DNA of 64,000 nt, from contig OY755240.1 of NCBI GenBank assembly GCA_963576725.1, positions 35,672,163-35,736,162 on the forward strand, written 5' to 3'. This document shows, piece after piece, positions 1 to 10,824 of this stretch. The position numbers and the translations under genes were made by a program. The number at the start of each line of letters is the position of its first letter. The first letter of the stretch is position 1. Origin of the DNA: Azorinus chamasolen. Taxonomy: Eukaryota; Mollusca; Bivalvia; Cardiida; Solecurtidae. A model generated the notes under the pieces. That model did no database searches. It was not told the DNA's origin and saw nothing but the letters and a program-made list of their open reading frames with translations.

Positions 1-385
1 ACTTAATGTTCGTGATGTCATAGCATGGGCCACGGGTACCCATTGCCTTCCGTTTCTCGGCGTACATTATCATTTGAAAACAGCTGGAATGAACCGGAGT
101 GAGATGCCGAGACCTTGTTCAGTTCCAATCAAGCAGTTTCTCGGCGGAAGTATAAACAAGAGGGCCAGAATTGCCCTGACATCGCTCACCAGACAATCAG
201 GAGAGAAGATTTTCAAAGATTTCACTATATGTTTCTATAGTAAACTAGCCGACCCTGGGGTGGGGCAAATTTTAATTCAGAAAGAATAAATTAATCTATA
301 CTTATGTTCAAAATTTCAGATATTTTCATTACATCTTCATGAGTTCATATTATTATTCATATCTTATCTTAAGATTAATGTACTT

Positions 386-633
386 TTAACCCTTCCCCTG
401 TTCTATGTTTATTCAAAATTTCAATACCTAGTGAATATTCATGGACAAAATAGTTGTAATGAAATATGGAAAGTGGGACAGTATAGCCATTTTAGAAAGT
501 AAAGAAACATATTTCAAATTCCATTGACAAACAGATCAGACCCTGATCAGACAGCTGCTATAGGAGCCGTCTGATTTGGGTCTGTTCTGTTTGCAAATGC
601 ATGAAAAGTCATTTATATGAGGGAAAGGCTTAA
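386..633. mobile_element. TTAACCC hairpin MITE, complete copy
   Basis: Inverted ends TTAACCCTTCCCC and GGGAAAGGCTTAA enclose about 220 bp. An internal imperfect hairpin carries the family core CAGATCAGACCCTGATCAG, then GGAGCCGTCTGAT and GGGTCTGTTCTGTTTGC. The same structure recurs more than fifteen times in the window. It is non-coding and has no visible transposase; the transposon superfamily is not resolved. Confidence 0.75.
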
Positions 634-711
634 GTAAACATATTATAAGTGCATGTATATTGTACACAAAATAAAAATAATTTAATGCAATTTGCACTAT
701 ATTATATCATA

Positions 712-817
712 AGCAAATACAGCAGATTGATCAGATGGCTACTACATGAGCCATCTGATCTGGGTCTACTCTGTTTGCAAAGGTGTAGAAATGCATATTT
801 ATGGAGTAAAGGGTTAA
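712..817. mobile_element. TTAACCC hairpin MITE, 5'-truncated
   Basis: Contains the core hairpin GATCAGATGGCTAC / GAGCCATCTGATC, followed by GGGTCTACTCTGTTTGC and the right end GGAGTAAAGGGTTAA. The left terminal motif is missing. Confidence 0.65.
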
Positions 818-1179
818 TTGTTCTATTTACAGGTCAGATCTAATTTGCAACTGCCATTATCCAGAAGGGAGGCAATCCAGTTGTAATCAAAAAGTGTGAA
901 AGGGAGATGTATGCTTAAAATAGCCAGCTAAAAATAGACACTGCTCTCCAAGATGCAATAGAACACTTGAATTTGTATTAAGCTGAACTTCAAAGCAGAT
1001 ACAGTTATAGGATATATATTGATAGCTGGCAGCTTAATGCAGGGCATAGATATGGAAAAAAGCTTTAAGAGCTTTCTGCATTTTGAGTATTATCCACAAA
1101 GTTTTCTCAATCTAAAATGAGTGTGTGTAATTTGTCTAAACACAATTTCTACTCTACTGATCAGGCTAAGGGTGATTAC

Positions 1180-1480
1180 CAATACACTCTGGCCAGCTAG
1201 TCCTATCAGAGCACTGGCTTATCTCTGAATATTAGGAAAACTTTAACCTGTAGAACCTTTAGACTATAGATGTGAAAAAGTCTATATACACAGGGCAGGG
1301 CCAATTTTAACCTCAGAACTATGATATTAACAAAACTCATAAAGGTATGCTAAGTTAATCTATACAACAAATATCTAAGCTCTGGGACATGTAGTTTTGA
1401 CAAGAAGAGTTTCAAAGTTTTTCCTATGCATATATAGTGCATGGGCTGTTTAAGCAGTCAGCTACAAAAAACTGTCAATC
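1180..1480 (+). repeat. Diverged HLE-A-related unit
   Basis: The stretch containing ACAGGGCAGGGCCAATTTTA, CCTCAGAACTATGAT and CAAATATCTAAGCTCTGG also occurs at about 36550-36840. It looks like an old HLE-A subfamily unit. Nothing coding was seen. Confidence 0.55.
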
Positions 1481-2185
1481 CCTGGGGTGGGGCCAATTTT
1501 GACCCTAGGGGCATAATTTATATAACTTTTGTAGAAGACCTGAAGTTGAAGCTATGTGCCAAATATGAAAGCTGAGAACCTTCTAGTTTGAGAGGAGAAG
1601 AATTTCAAAGTTTTCACTATATGTTTCTATTGAAAACTGAAAACCCCTGGGGCAGGGCCAATTTTGACCCCAGGGGCATAATTTATATAACTTTTGTAGA
1701 GGACCTACAGATGATGCTATGTACCAAAGATGAAAGCTGAGAACACTGTAGATTCAGAGGAGAAGATTTTTAAAGGTTGAAATTGTTGACGCCAGACGAC
1801 GGACGACGCACAACGACGGACGACGGACATCAGGCGATCACAAAAGCTCACCCTGAGCACAAAAGTGCTCTGGTGAGCTAAAAATTAACCAGAACCGACA
1901 GGACAGCGAATGGGTTCATACATCTGACATGCTGCTTCTCTATGGTGCTGAACTTGCATTAAAGATATTTCAAGGACATCTGATTTGGTTCCAAACTGTT
2001 TGATACTATTTTGAAACAAAAAGGAATACATGGCAGCGATAGTGAGGAACCATTGACAGAGCTACATATAAAGACGCGTACCCAAATACAATGTTACACC
2101 TTTCTTTAGAAAGATTCCATAATTCAGCTTATTCTCGCACTCGCAAACAAAATCTACCCGATCAAACGACTTGGAAAATATTTGA

Positions 2186-3464
2186 AACAAGAGGGCCAAG
2201 ATGGCCCTTAATCGCTCACCTGATTACCATAGATTAGCAGTGGTTCTGCAGAACAAGATTTTCAAAGATTTAGTATATTGATTTTATCAAGACAATGATT
2301 CTGACCATTGAAGATTGGGCTAAAAATGTGCTCTCTAAAGTATTTTTTCTAAGATTTGACCTAGTGACCTACTTTTTATTCCCACCCAACCAATGATCAC
2401 ACTCAACCTTGATATCACCAAGACAAACACTCTGAGCAAGTTTGAGGAAGACTGGGCTAAAAATGTGGCCACTGGAGTGTAAACTAGATTTCTCTAAGAT
2501 ATGACCCAGTGACCTACTTTTTGACCTCACATAACCCACTTTCAAACTTGTCCAAGATTTTATTAGGACAATCATTCTGACCAATTTGCACGAAGATTTG
2601 GCTATAAATGTGACCTCTAGAGTGTTCACAAGGTTTTCGTACTATTTGACCTAGTGACCTAGTTTTTAACTCCACATAATCCACTTTCACACTCATTTGA
2701 GATTTTATCAAGACAATCATTATGACTAACTTTCATGAAGATTGGACTAAAATTGTGATCACTAGAGTGTTCACAAGGTTTTTCTACTGTTTGACCTAGT
2801 GACCTAGATTTTAACTCCACTTGACCCACTTTCAAACTCGTCCGAGATTTTATCAAGACATTCGTTCTGACCAAGTTTCATGAAAATTGGACTAAAATTG
2901 TGACCACTAGAGTGTTCACAATGTTTTTTTTACTGTTTGACCTAGTGACCTAGTTTTTAACTCCACTTGACCCACTTTCGAACTCGTCCCAGATTTTATC
3001 AAGACATTAATTCTGACTAAGTTTCATGAAGATTGGACTAAAATTGTGACCACTAGAGTGTTCACAAGGCTTTTCTACTGTTTGACCTAGTGACCTAGTT
3101 TTTTACCCTACAAAACCCATTTTTCAAACTCCTCCTAGATTTTATCAAGACAATCATTCTGACCAAGTTTCATGAAAATTGGGCTAAAAATGTGACCTGT
3201 AGAAGGTTCACAAGGTTTTCCTACTATTTGACCTAGTGACCTAGTTTTTAACCCAACTTGACCCACTTTCGAACTCGTCCGAGATTTTATCAAGACATTC
3301 ATTCTGACCAAGTTTCATGAAGATTAGACTACAATTGTGACCACTAGAGTGTTCACAAGCAAATTGTTGACGACACACGACGCACGACGCACGACGGACG
3401 ACGGACGACGGACATTCAAGTCTCCCAAAAGCTCACCCTGAGCTTTGCTCAGGTGAGCTAAAAA
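2186..3464 (+). mobile_element. HLE-B copy 1, complete
   Basis: Starts AACAAGAGGGCCAAGATGGC: palindrome AGGGCCA-aga-TGGCCCT, then CGCTCACC. It holds seven to eight tandem units of 145-146 bp (phrases TTTGACCTAGTGACCTAG, AGATTTTATCAAGACA, CTAGAGTGTTCACAAGG). The GACGACACACGACGCACGAC tract follows at about 3368-3412, then the hairpin GCTCACCCTGAGC-ttt-GCTCAGGTGAGC and TAAAAA. The short open frames inside are by-products of the repeat. A second copy lies at 44785-46129. Confidence 0.8.
2357..3242. promoter_or_regulatory. Seven periodic AGGTCA direct-repeat (DR2) sites
   Basis: TGACCTAGTGACCT occurs at 2357, 2647, 2792, 2938, 3083 and 3229, with the one-base variant TGACCCAGTGACCT at 2502, spaced 145-146 bp. 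Read on the minus strand each is AGGTCA-CT-AGGTCA, the DR2 arrangement bound by RXR/RAR-type nuclear receptors. Receptor binding is inference; the spacing and sequence are direct observations. Confidence 0.5.
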
Positions 3465-3678
3465 GAAATGATCACAAAAATTGTTAAGAAATCTTATCAG
3501 TATTGCACTTTCGTTGTTGCCATCTACAACAACTTCTGCACTGTACAGCCTGGCTCCGTCCTTTGACAGTCCGGCATGATGCTTTCTTGACTGTCAACTT
3601 GTCAAGTCTTCATTTGCGTGTGACTTTTATTCGCATGCATATTGCAGATTGAGTATTTTGAGTAAAGTGTCATATTGA

Positions 3679-3903
3679 GTTGCGACTAAGGGCGTAACGA
3701 CATTAACTGCAGTCAATAATTGGATAATTAATTCGCCGTTTTTAATCCAGTGTTTCAAACATGCGTGTATTGCGTAATGTGTTGTCTGGGGTTGTGACTG
3801 AGGCGTAACGATAATGACTACAGTCATTAATTGGATAATTAATTCACCGCTTTAATCAAGTTATTCAAACACTGACCAACAATAATGACAATTTCTGCGC
3901 ACA
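3679..3903. repeat. Tandem duplication, about 112 bp unit
   Basis: GTTGCGACTAAGGGCGTAAC at 3679 is repeated as GTTGTGACTGAGGCGTAACG at 3791. Both copies contain TTGGATAATTAATTC and a CAAAC end. The surrounding 3465-4034 is otherwise unremarkable and without a gene. Confidence 0.6.
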
Positions 3904-4034
3904 CACATACTTATTTAAATCATTTCTTGATTGATAATTATCGAAGTGTCTAATTTGTTTGCTTATTTACTAACACATAATCTGCTATACGTCCAAGTTA
4001 TGCAGATTTTTCTAATAAGGGTCTAAAAAATATT

Positions 4035-4245
4035 TTAACCCTTTCCCTCATATATAAATGTGTTTTCATGCATCTGCAAACAGAGTAGACCCAGATCAGA
4101 TGGCTCTTATATCTGATCAGGGTCTACTCTGTTTGCTAATGGATTTTGATAGTTCTGTTTCTTTAATTTAGTCCATATTTCATTATAAATATTTAGGCCA
4201 AGAATATTCAGTAGGTTTTGAACTTTGGAATTGGGCAAGAGTTAA
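4035..4245. mobile_element. TTAACCC hairpin MITE, complete copy
   Basis: Ends TTAACCCTTTCCC and GGGCAAGAGTTAA. The core is CAAACAGAGTAGACCCAGAT, GATGGCTC and GGGTCTACTCTGTTTGC. Confidence 0.75.
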
Positions 4246-4548
4246 ATTATTGGTTACTGTACAATCAAATTTCCGGATTATCCATAACGCGTACCACCCT
4301 CAATGCAGTGCTTACCAGATAATTCGCAATACACACCAGTCATGATTCGTAAATAGAATTGGATTGTTTAAATCTTAGGTTCATCTAAGGTGGTTATTTT
4401 TATTATAAAGGATACATGTGCATTTCATTATGACTGTGTTGGGGAAACTTGTAAATGGTCGATCTCCTGTATGTCGATGTCAACAAATCAGCATAATATA
4501 ATTATATTTGAGGTTCTACATAGAATCTAATATGTCGGCATATTATTA

Positions 4549-4685
4549 GTTACACGGTTATTTGGCAGGGTGTACGGGCTGGTATGACCGGGTTAGATCC
4601 CGTATTTCCTGAGGCGTTAGCCGAAGGAAATACGTGGTCTAACCCGGTCATACCAGCCCGTACACCCTGCCAAATTACCGTGTAA
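4549..4685. repeat. Long hairpin, about 60-bp arms
   Basis: The arm beginning GTTACACGGT and containing GGGTGTACGGGCTGGTATGA pairs with TCATACCAGCCCGTACACCC ... ACCGTGTAAC. The loop at about 4610-4625 reads TGAGGCGTTAGCCGAA. Only a few mismatches are visible. It could be a fold-back insertion or the terminus of a larger element. Confidence 0.8.
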
Positions 4686-4690
4686 CGAAT

Positions 4691-5168
4691 TTATTACCAG
4701 TCAGAGATCCGATTTACCTAATTAAGAAACGAACAACTCTTATTTTGCTGACATTAGATCTCTAATTGTATGACGACATGACAAAGAAAACATGGCGTCA
4801 TCACAGAGCAAATATGACGTCGTCTCAGAGCAATTTCGAAAGAAGAATTGAAACTTCACTTGTAAACATTAACGGTAACACGTTGTACTGATAAGTTGAT
4901 AGTGTTAAATTGAGGAACGTATGAGGTACAATTTTATACGTTTATTATCGATTATTTGGTCGTAATCCATCCGGAATTATTGGAGTAAGGACGATATGAA
5001 ATTTCGAATCGACGCTAAAAATCAACAAAAAAAACGAATGACGTCACACGTCAAATTTGAATAATTCTGTATTCTCCGTGGAAGCCGCTGAATACGGTAC
5101 TGTACACCCCGGCAGTTTTTGGCAAACTGACCAATAAAATTCCAAGGATTTACTCTGACTGGTAATAA
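4691..5168. mobile_element. MITE-like element with 16-bp perfect inverted ends
   Basis: TTATTACCAGTCAGAG at 4691-4706 is the exact reverse complement of CTCTGACTGGTAATAA at 5153-5168. The 478-bp span has no coding signal. Its superfamily is unknown and no clear target duplication was found. Confidence 0.55.
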
Positions 5169-5462
5169 GATGTCCAATACAGGTGACTTTTGTTTATTTG
5201 TGCATTTACATGTATTATGACTGTGTTTGGGGAAACTTTAAACCTGTAGATTTCCTGTATGGCGATGTCAAGAAATCGGCATACATTGTATTAGGTTCTT
5301 ACACAGAATCTAATAAGTCGGCATATGAAGTCCAATTAATCAATTGTAATCTTTTAAGAGTATATTTTTAAAATACTGTATAATAAAATTAGTATAATAC
5401 TGGTACGCTTCATCCAGGAAATGGTACGTATTGTCCTGGTACGCTTCGGCAATGGAACGCTC

Positions 5463-6027
5463 AGTCCATTTTCCGAAAAGTGGCCACCCCTGGGGTGGGG
5501 CCAGTTTTGACCACAGGGGCATACTTTATATAAATATTGTAGACGACCTGTCGAAGATGATATGTGCCAAATATTAAAGCAACCTTCAAGTCTCAGAGGA
5601 GAAGATATTCACATTTTTCACTAATATATGTTTCTTAGCCTATGATACATAAAACAAGGCCACCCCTGGGGTGTGGTTAATTTTGACCCCAAGGACTTAA
5701 TTTGTATAACTTTTGTAGAGGACCTGAAGTTGATGCTATGTGCCAAATACGAAAGCTGAGAACCTTCTAGTTTCAGGAGAAGATTTTCAAAAGTTTAACT
5801 ATATGTTTCTATAGAATTCTGGACACCTTTGGGGCAGGCCAATTTTTACCTCTGGGGCATAATTTATATATCGTTTGTAGAGGACCTAAAGATGATGCTA
5901 TGTGCCTTATATTAAAGCTGAGAACCTTCCAGTTTCAGAGAAGAAGATTTTCAAAGTTTTCACTATACGTTTCTATAGAAAATAAGGCACCCCTGGGGCA
6001 GAGCCAATTTTGACCCAGGGGCATAAT
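5463..6027 (+). mobile_element. HLE-A copy 2, left part (5' truncated)
   Basis: Holds three to four 165-bp units (GGCCACCCCTGGGGTGGGGC, TTTGTAGAGGACCT, GAAAGCTGAGAACCTTC). It has no GAGGGCC 5' end. It stops at GGGGCATAAT, where HLE-C begins on the opposite strand, and resumes at 18019 with TTATATAACTTTTG. Joining the two recreates the intact family motif CATAATTTATATAAC. Confidence 0.7.
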
Positions 6028-6892
6028 TATGTCTCCCCCATTTATGGGGAGATATATTTTTTTGCCAGAGTTGTCTGTCCGTCCGTCTGTCTGTCTGTCC
6101 ATCACAAACTTGTGTCGCGCATATCTCTAAAACCAGTTGGGCTAGAGTCACCAAACTTCACAGGAATGTTCACCAGCATGAGATGTTGTGCACCTGGGGT
6201 TTTTAAATTGTCTCCCCCTGATAATTTTGGAGTTATTGCCCCTGATGACTTAAAATTAGAAAAACTTTGTGTCGTGCGTATCTCTGAAACCGCTAGTACT
6301 AGAGTCACCAAACTTCACAGGAATGTTCACCAGCATGAGTTGTTGTGCACCTATGGTTTTTGAATTGTCTCCCCCTGATAATTCTCGAGTTATTGCCCCT
6401 GATATGAATACTTCAATTTATACAAACTTTGTGTCGCGTGTATCTCTGAAACCAGTAGGGCTAGAGTCACCAAACTTCACAGGATTGTTCACAAGCATGA
6501 GTTGTTTTGCTCTTGTTTTTTTTTAATTGTCTCCCCCTGTTAACTTTGGAGTTACTGCCCCTGATGACTTAAAATTAGACAAACTTTACTTAGTGTCGTG
6601 CATATCTCTGAAACCACAAGGGCTAGAGTCACCAAACTTCACAGGAATGTCGACCAGCATGAGTTGTTGTACAACTGGGATTTTTGAATTGTCTTCCCTT
6701 GATAACTTTGGAGTTATTGCCCCTGATATGATTACTTAAAATTAGAGAAACTTTGTGTTATGCATATCTTTAAAACCACTAGGGCTAGAGTCACCAAACT
6801 TCACAGGAATGTTCACCAGCACGAGTTGTTGTGCACCTGGGTTTTTTTAATTGTCTCCCCCTGATAATTCTTGAGTTACTGCCCCTGATATG
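6028..6892 (-). mobile_element. HLE-C copy 1, 3' part (minus strand)
   Basis: On the minus strand the element ends with a GACGGAC/GACA tract and a hairpin with arms CTCCCC/GGGGAGACATA (seen on plus as TATGTCTCCCCCATTTATGG). Units of about 165 bp contain CTAGAGTCACCAAACTTCAC and TGTCTCCCCCTGATAA on plus. The copy is cut at 6893 by a 10.7-kb insertion and resumes at 17590. Confidence 0.75.
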
Positions 6893-7768
6893 TTACAGTG
6901 GAGAAACTGTTATTCTTTCCCGTTTATGCTTACGCATGCGCAAACGATACGCAAACTAAACGATAAACGATATACGCGTTTGTGCATACAAACGCGTTTG
7001 TAAGCTGATTTTGCGTATATAAGTGCGTTTCATTCGGCATACCTTTGTTATTATCGAGACCGATCGATTATACGAATGAAGTAAAAAAAACGAAAGGTAT
7101 GGGGGAAAAAAGGATCTGTCGTCATATATTGCTCAGCAGCCTTAACATGTCCTCCAAAATAAAAGCCGAAATTGATATAACATGTCTAGGATTAGATAAA
7201 TCTAATGCTGTCCCTGACGTGTCAATAATCTCTCCAATTAACACCCAATCAAACAATAGCTGACGATTTGAAGCTCCGCCCAACAACTTATTCCAAGCAC
7301 TACCCTATCCAGCGTTTATGATACCCTATCTTTGTTTTGGCATTGATTCAACTATCTAACTCCCTGGGCGCAATTAATACATTGCGAAGTTGTTAAAACA
7401 ACATGCACAGTGTGGTGTCTTTAATCTGCATTGGATCTTGTCACAATGTCCTGTCTTGCTTGATTGGTGACTCTGTAGGTGGTGGCTTACCCCAGTAATG
7501 TACGCTTGGTGCTTGTTTATCATGAATATTTATTAGCTGAATTTTGTTTATGGTAAATATGAAAACAGGTTTTTGCTTTGGCTGAAACTATAGCTAGAAT
7601 AAAACTATAAAACGCGTCCAATTAACAATTCAGTAATCCAGAATTACTTTTTTTCCTTTGGATTTATGGTCAATATTGTCCATGTTCCAAAATGGTAAAA
7701 AGGATCATATTTATGATAAACTATTTCCCTGATGAAAAATTATGTGTGAGTAAATCACTTCACGACTA

Positions 7769-7945
7769 TAAACCCTTCACTCCACGTGTACGTACCTGTT
7801 TATGTCAATGCAAACACAGTAGAACCATATGAAACGTAATGAAACAAATCTACAAACAGAGTAGATCCAGATCAGACAGCTTCTGTTGTAGCTCCCTGAT
7901 CACTGAGCAGGGTCTTGTCGGTTTGCTTATGAAATAATATACGTA
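7769..7945. mobile_element. TTAACCC hairpin MITE, degenerate
   Basis: AACCCTTCACTCC is followed by CAAACAGAGTAGATCCAGAT, CAGACAGCTTCTG and CAGGGTCTTGTCGGTTTGC. The right terminal motif was not identified. Confidence 0.55.
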
Positions 7946-8129
7946 CAATTACTGTCATAGCCAAACTTTCCTGTACTCATGTATTATTACAAAAACTCGA
8001 TCTCCATGAAATCATTATTTCTTACACAAATATTCATGGAGATCTAACCCCTTTTTTTTTCAAAATGCTAATTTTTCAAAGGGATCTTTGGCTCTGACAG
8101 AAACTATAGGATTAGATCAACAAATTTTC

Positions 8130-8245
8130 ATAAGCAACAGAGCACAACCTGATCAGACAGTTCCTACAGGAACTTCCGATCTGGATCTACTCTATTTGCA
8201 AACGCGCGTGAAGCCGTTTATATAATACGAGAAGGATTGGGAAAT
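8130..8245. mobile_element. TTAACCC hairpin MITE, core fragment
   Basis: Contains the core CCTGATCAGACAGTTCCTAC with GGATCTACTCTATTTGCAAA. Terminal motifs are decayed. Confidence 0.55.
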
Positions 8246-8682
8246 TGATTTTAAAGCAAATTTGGTGTCAGCTGTCAACAGAGCTAACTGGTGTTTATTA
8301 ATCCTTTTTTTCTCTTAAGAATATTTATTAAAGATTTCATGACCTCGTGAATATTCATTTACAGAGGTTACAGAGACGCTAGACAACCATGATCGAATCT
8401 AAAGAAATAAGTCTACGGACTAAGCAATCAGAGCAGATCATGATCAGACAGTTTCTGCGTGATTTAAGTTTACGCTGTTAACAAAAAGTTTGAATAGAAT
8501 AATTTTCCATGACGAAAAGGCCTATTAACCTACAGTGCTAACCTCTAAAGTCACATTTAAAATAGAATGTAGCATATCCTTTTTTATAATTGTAGACCCA
8601 AATAATTGGCTGCACTATTTTCTGTAGTATAAATTTCACTGAAAACAGCCATCGATACACAACGTAAGCTGATCCAATATAA

Positions 8683-10544
8683 AACAAGAGTACCGCATAC
8701 GGTACATAATACGCCCACTTGCAAACTTTCTCCAATTCAACATGCCTTATAAGTGTTGACATTTTCTAATCTGTCCTTCAGATCTTGATTTCCATATTAA
8801 GTTGGTACTATTTTTTTAAAAAATCAAGTGAATATCTTATTAAATAAAAAAGTTACAGCTAATCCTCATTTTTGCAGATTTTTGTAAAGTGCAACGGCCA
8901 TAACTCTGTAAAGACAAACTGAATGAACCTCAAAATAAACTCAGCTTCAAATTTTGTTGCTTAAAACATTTGTGTTAAGTTGTTAAGTTTCATTTATATC
9001 AACCGACAAACTAAAAATTTACCGACTAACAAAGCAACAAACACACAAAGGACCATAACTTTAGAATAAAATGACATATCAAAACCCCCGCAATATATGT
9101 GAAAATTCACATTAAGGTTTAACCATATAAAAAAATTGAAGCAAATATCATTGTAAATGAAAAAGTTATGGCCATCCTCATATTTGCATAGATTTGCATT
9201 ATTTTTTTAATTGCAAGGGCCATAACTCCGAAACATTTAATCAAATGATCCTCAGACTCGACCTAGCTTTAGGTCTAGATGCATTAAACATGTGTATGAA
9301 GTTTCAAAAATATCTGTCAAATAGTTTTCCCAGAAAACAGCGGACAAACTATTTGCATATTTTTCAAGCACAAGGGACATAACTCTGAAATGAAAAATCA
9401 AATGAACCTCAGAATCAACTCAGCTTCAGATCTTGAAGCATTTAACATTTGTGTGAAGTTTCATTAATATCTGTCATATAGTTTTCCCAGAAAACAGCGG
9501 ACAAACTATTTGCATGTATTTGCATTATTTTTCAAGTAAAAGGGCCATAACTCCGAAATGACAAATCAAATGAGCCTCAGAATCGACTTAGCTTCAGACC
9601 TTGATGCATTAAACATTTGTGTGAAGTTTCATTAATATCTCTCAAATAGTTTTACCAGAAAACAGCAGACAAACTATTTGCATGTATTTGCATTATTTTT
9701 TTAAGTAAAAGGGCCATAACTCCAAAATGACAAATCAAATGAACCTCAGAATCAACTCAGCTTCAGATCTTGATGCATTAAACATTTGTGTGAAGTTTCA
9801 TTAATATCTCTCAAATAGTTTCCCCAGAAAACAGCGGACAAACTATTTGCATATTTTTTAAGGACAAGGGCCATAACTCTGAAATGAACAAGATGTGTTT
9901 GTGAAACACTATGCCCCCTCATATATTTGACCTCTGACCTTGACCTCTGACCTTGACCTTGACATGTCACCCCTCAAAATGTGCAGCCTCATGAGATACA
10001 CAAGAATGCCAAATATCAAGTCTCTATCTCTACTGGTCCAAAAGTTATGGCCAATGTTAAAGTCGGCGATTTGACCCATATATTTGACCTCTGACCTTGA
10101 AGGATGACCTTGACCTCGACACGTCACCCCTCAAAATGTGCGGCTTCATGAGATACATATGTATGCCAAATATCAAGTCTCTATCTATACTGGCTCAAAA
10201 GTTATGACCAATGTTAAAGTTGCTGACAAACAAACAGACAAACAGACAAACAGACAAACAGACAGACAGACAGACAGGGCAAAAACAATATGCCCCCCGA
10301 CTATCGTCTATGGGGGCATAAAAATCAAATGAACCTCAGAATCAACTCAGCTTCAGATCTTCATGCATTTAACATTTGTGTTAAGTTTCATTAATATCTG
10401 TCTAATAGTTTTCCCAGAAAACAGCGGACAAACAAAATGTTGACGGACGGACGAACGAACGAACGAACGAACGAACGAACGAACGGACGGACGGACAGGG
10501 CCACGACAATATACGACCACCTTTATTAGGTGGGCGTATAAAAA
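8683..10544 (+). mobile_element. HLE-D copy 1, split by HLE-E
   Basis: Starts AACAAGAGTACCGCATACGG: palindrome GTACCG-cata-CGGTAC, then ATACGCCCACTT. It contains 160-170 bp units (GGGCCATAACTC, AATGAACCTCAGAATC, TTAAACATTTGTGTGAAGTT, CCCAGAAAACAGCGGACAAA). The simple-repeat tract (GACG/GAAC)n is at about 10440-10498. The 3' hairpin ACGACCACCT-ttatt-AGGTGGGCGT is followed by ATAAAAA. HLE-E occupies 9887-10324. The second copy is at 44650-47754. Confidence 0.8.
9887..10324 (+). mobile_element. HLE-E copy 1, nested in HLE-D
   Basis: Starts AACAAGATGTGTTTGTGAAA: palindrome GTGTTT-gtg-AAACAC, then TATGCCCCC. It has two units of about 155 bp with TTTGACCTCTGACCTTGA and a CAAACAGACAAACAGACAGA tract. 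The 3' hairpin has arms TGCCCCC/GGGGGCA and ends TAAAAA. HLE-D units resume on both sides (GAAATG before, TCAAATGAACCTCAG after). Very similar to the copy at 24556-24974. Confidence 0.85.
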
Positions 10545-10824
10545 TGTGGAAGAATCAAATCGAACAAACAATTCCATTCCCCAGACGTTCACATCGTGGA
10601 CGTTTTCTTGAACTTCTCGTCTTTTGATAATTTAAATAATCCTATTTAGTCTCTGTCGGATTTGGAGCTACACCCATAGGCAGAGCTACACCCATAGACA
10701 GCACAAATTACCAATGAAGCAGAAGTAACGTGTGATTCCTTTCGGTTGGAACAAAAAGTATCACTGTTTCTTTAAACGAAATACAAATCGTCTAATTTAA
10801 CGATCTACTGAGATATAACTCTTT

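Larger units (their letters stand above)
154..1884 (+). mobile_element. HLE-A copy 1 (pearl/Helentron-like), interrupted
   Basis: The 5' end reads AACAAGAGGGCCAGAATTGC, an imperfect form of the family palindrome GGGCCAgaaTGGCCC, followed by the CGCTCACC motif. The 3' end has a GACGACGG-type simple-repeat tract (about 1785-1830), a hairpin with arms GCTCACC/GGTGAGC and GAGCAC/GTGCTC, and the terminal GAGCTAAAAA. Between them lie about three 165-bp units typified by CCCTGGGGCGGGGCCAATTT. The middle is occupied by TTAACCC hairpin MITEs and a diverged unit, so the copy is composite. No protein is encoded. Classing it as a non-autonomous Helentron-type element is inference from architecture. Confidence 0.7.
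4428..5325 (+). repeat. Direct duplication flanking a hairpin element
   Basis: Two copies of a segment of about 110-120 bp lie at 4428-4545 and 5214-5325. Both contain TTATGACTGTGT, GGGGAAACTT, TCCTGTATG, CGATGTCAA and a GAATCTAAT/GTCGGCATAT end. The copies differ at many positions, so the duplication is not recent. The hairpin (4549-4685) and the inverted-end element (4691-5168) lie between them. Confidence 0.65.
6922..8682. other. Left interior of the 10.7-kb insertion, no gene recognised
   Basis: Starts with the subterminal AAACG-rich repeat region (6922-7035). The rest is AT-rich with TTAACCC-type MITE remnants at 7769-7945 and 8130-8245 and a core-like stretch near 8430-8460. A 72-codon open frame at 7045-7263 shows no recognisable domain and is not called as a gene. 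Confidence 0.5.

Noticed and set aside
6010..6739. Several 70-117 codon frames, mirrored at 41283-41744 and 48603-49303
   Set aside because: All are translations of HLE-C repeat units on either strand, recurring with the unit period.
7045..7263. 72-codon frame as a transposase of the 10.7-kb element
   Set aside because: Too short and without any transposase motif.
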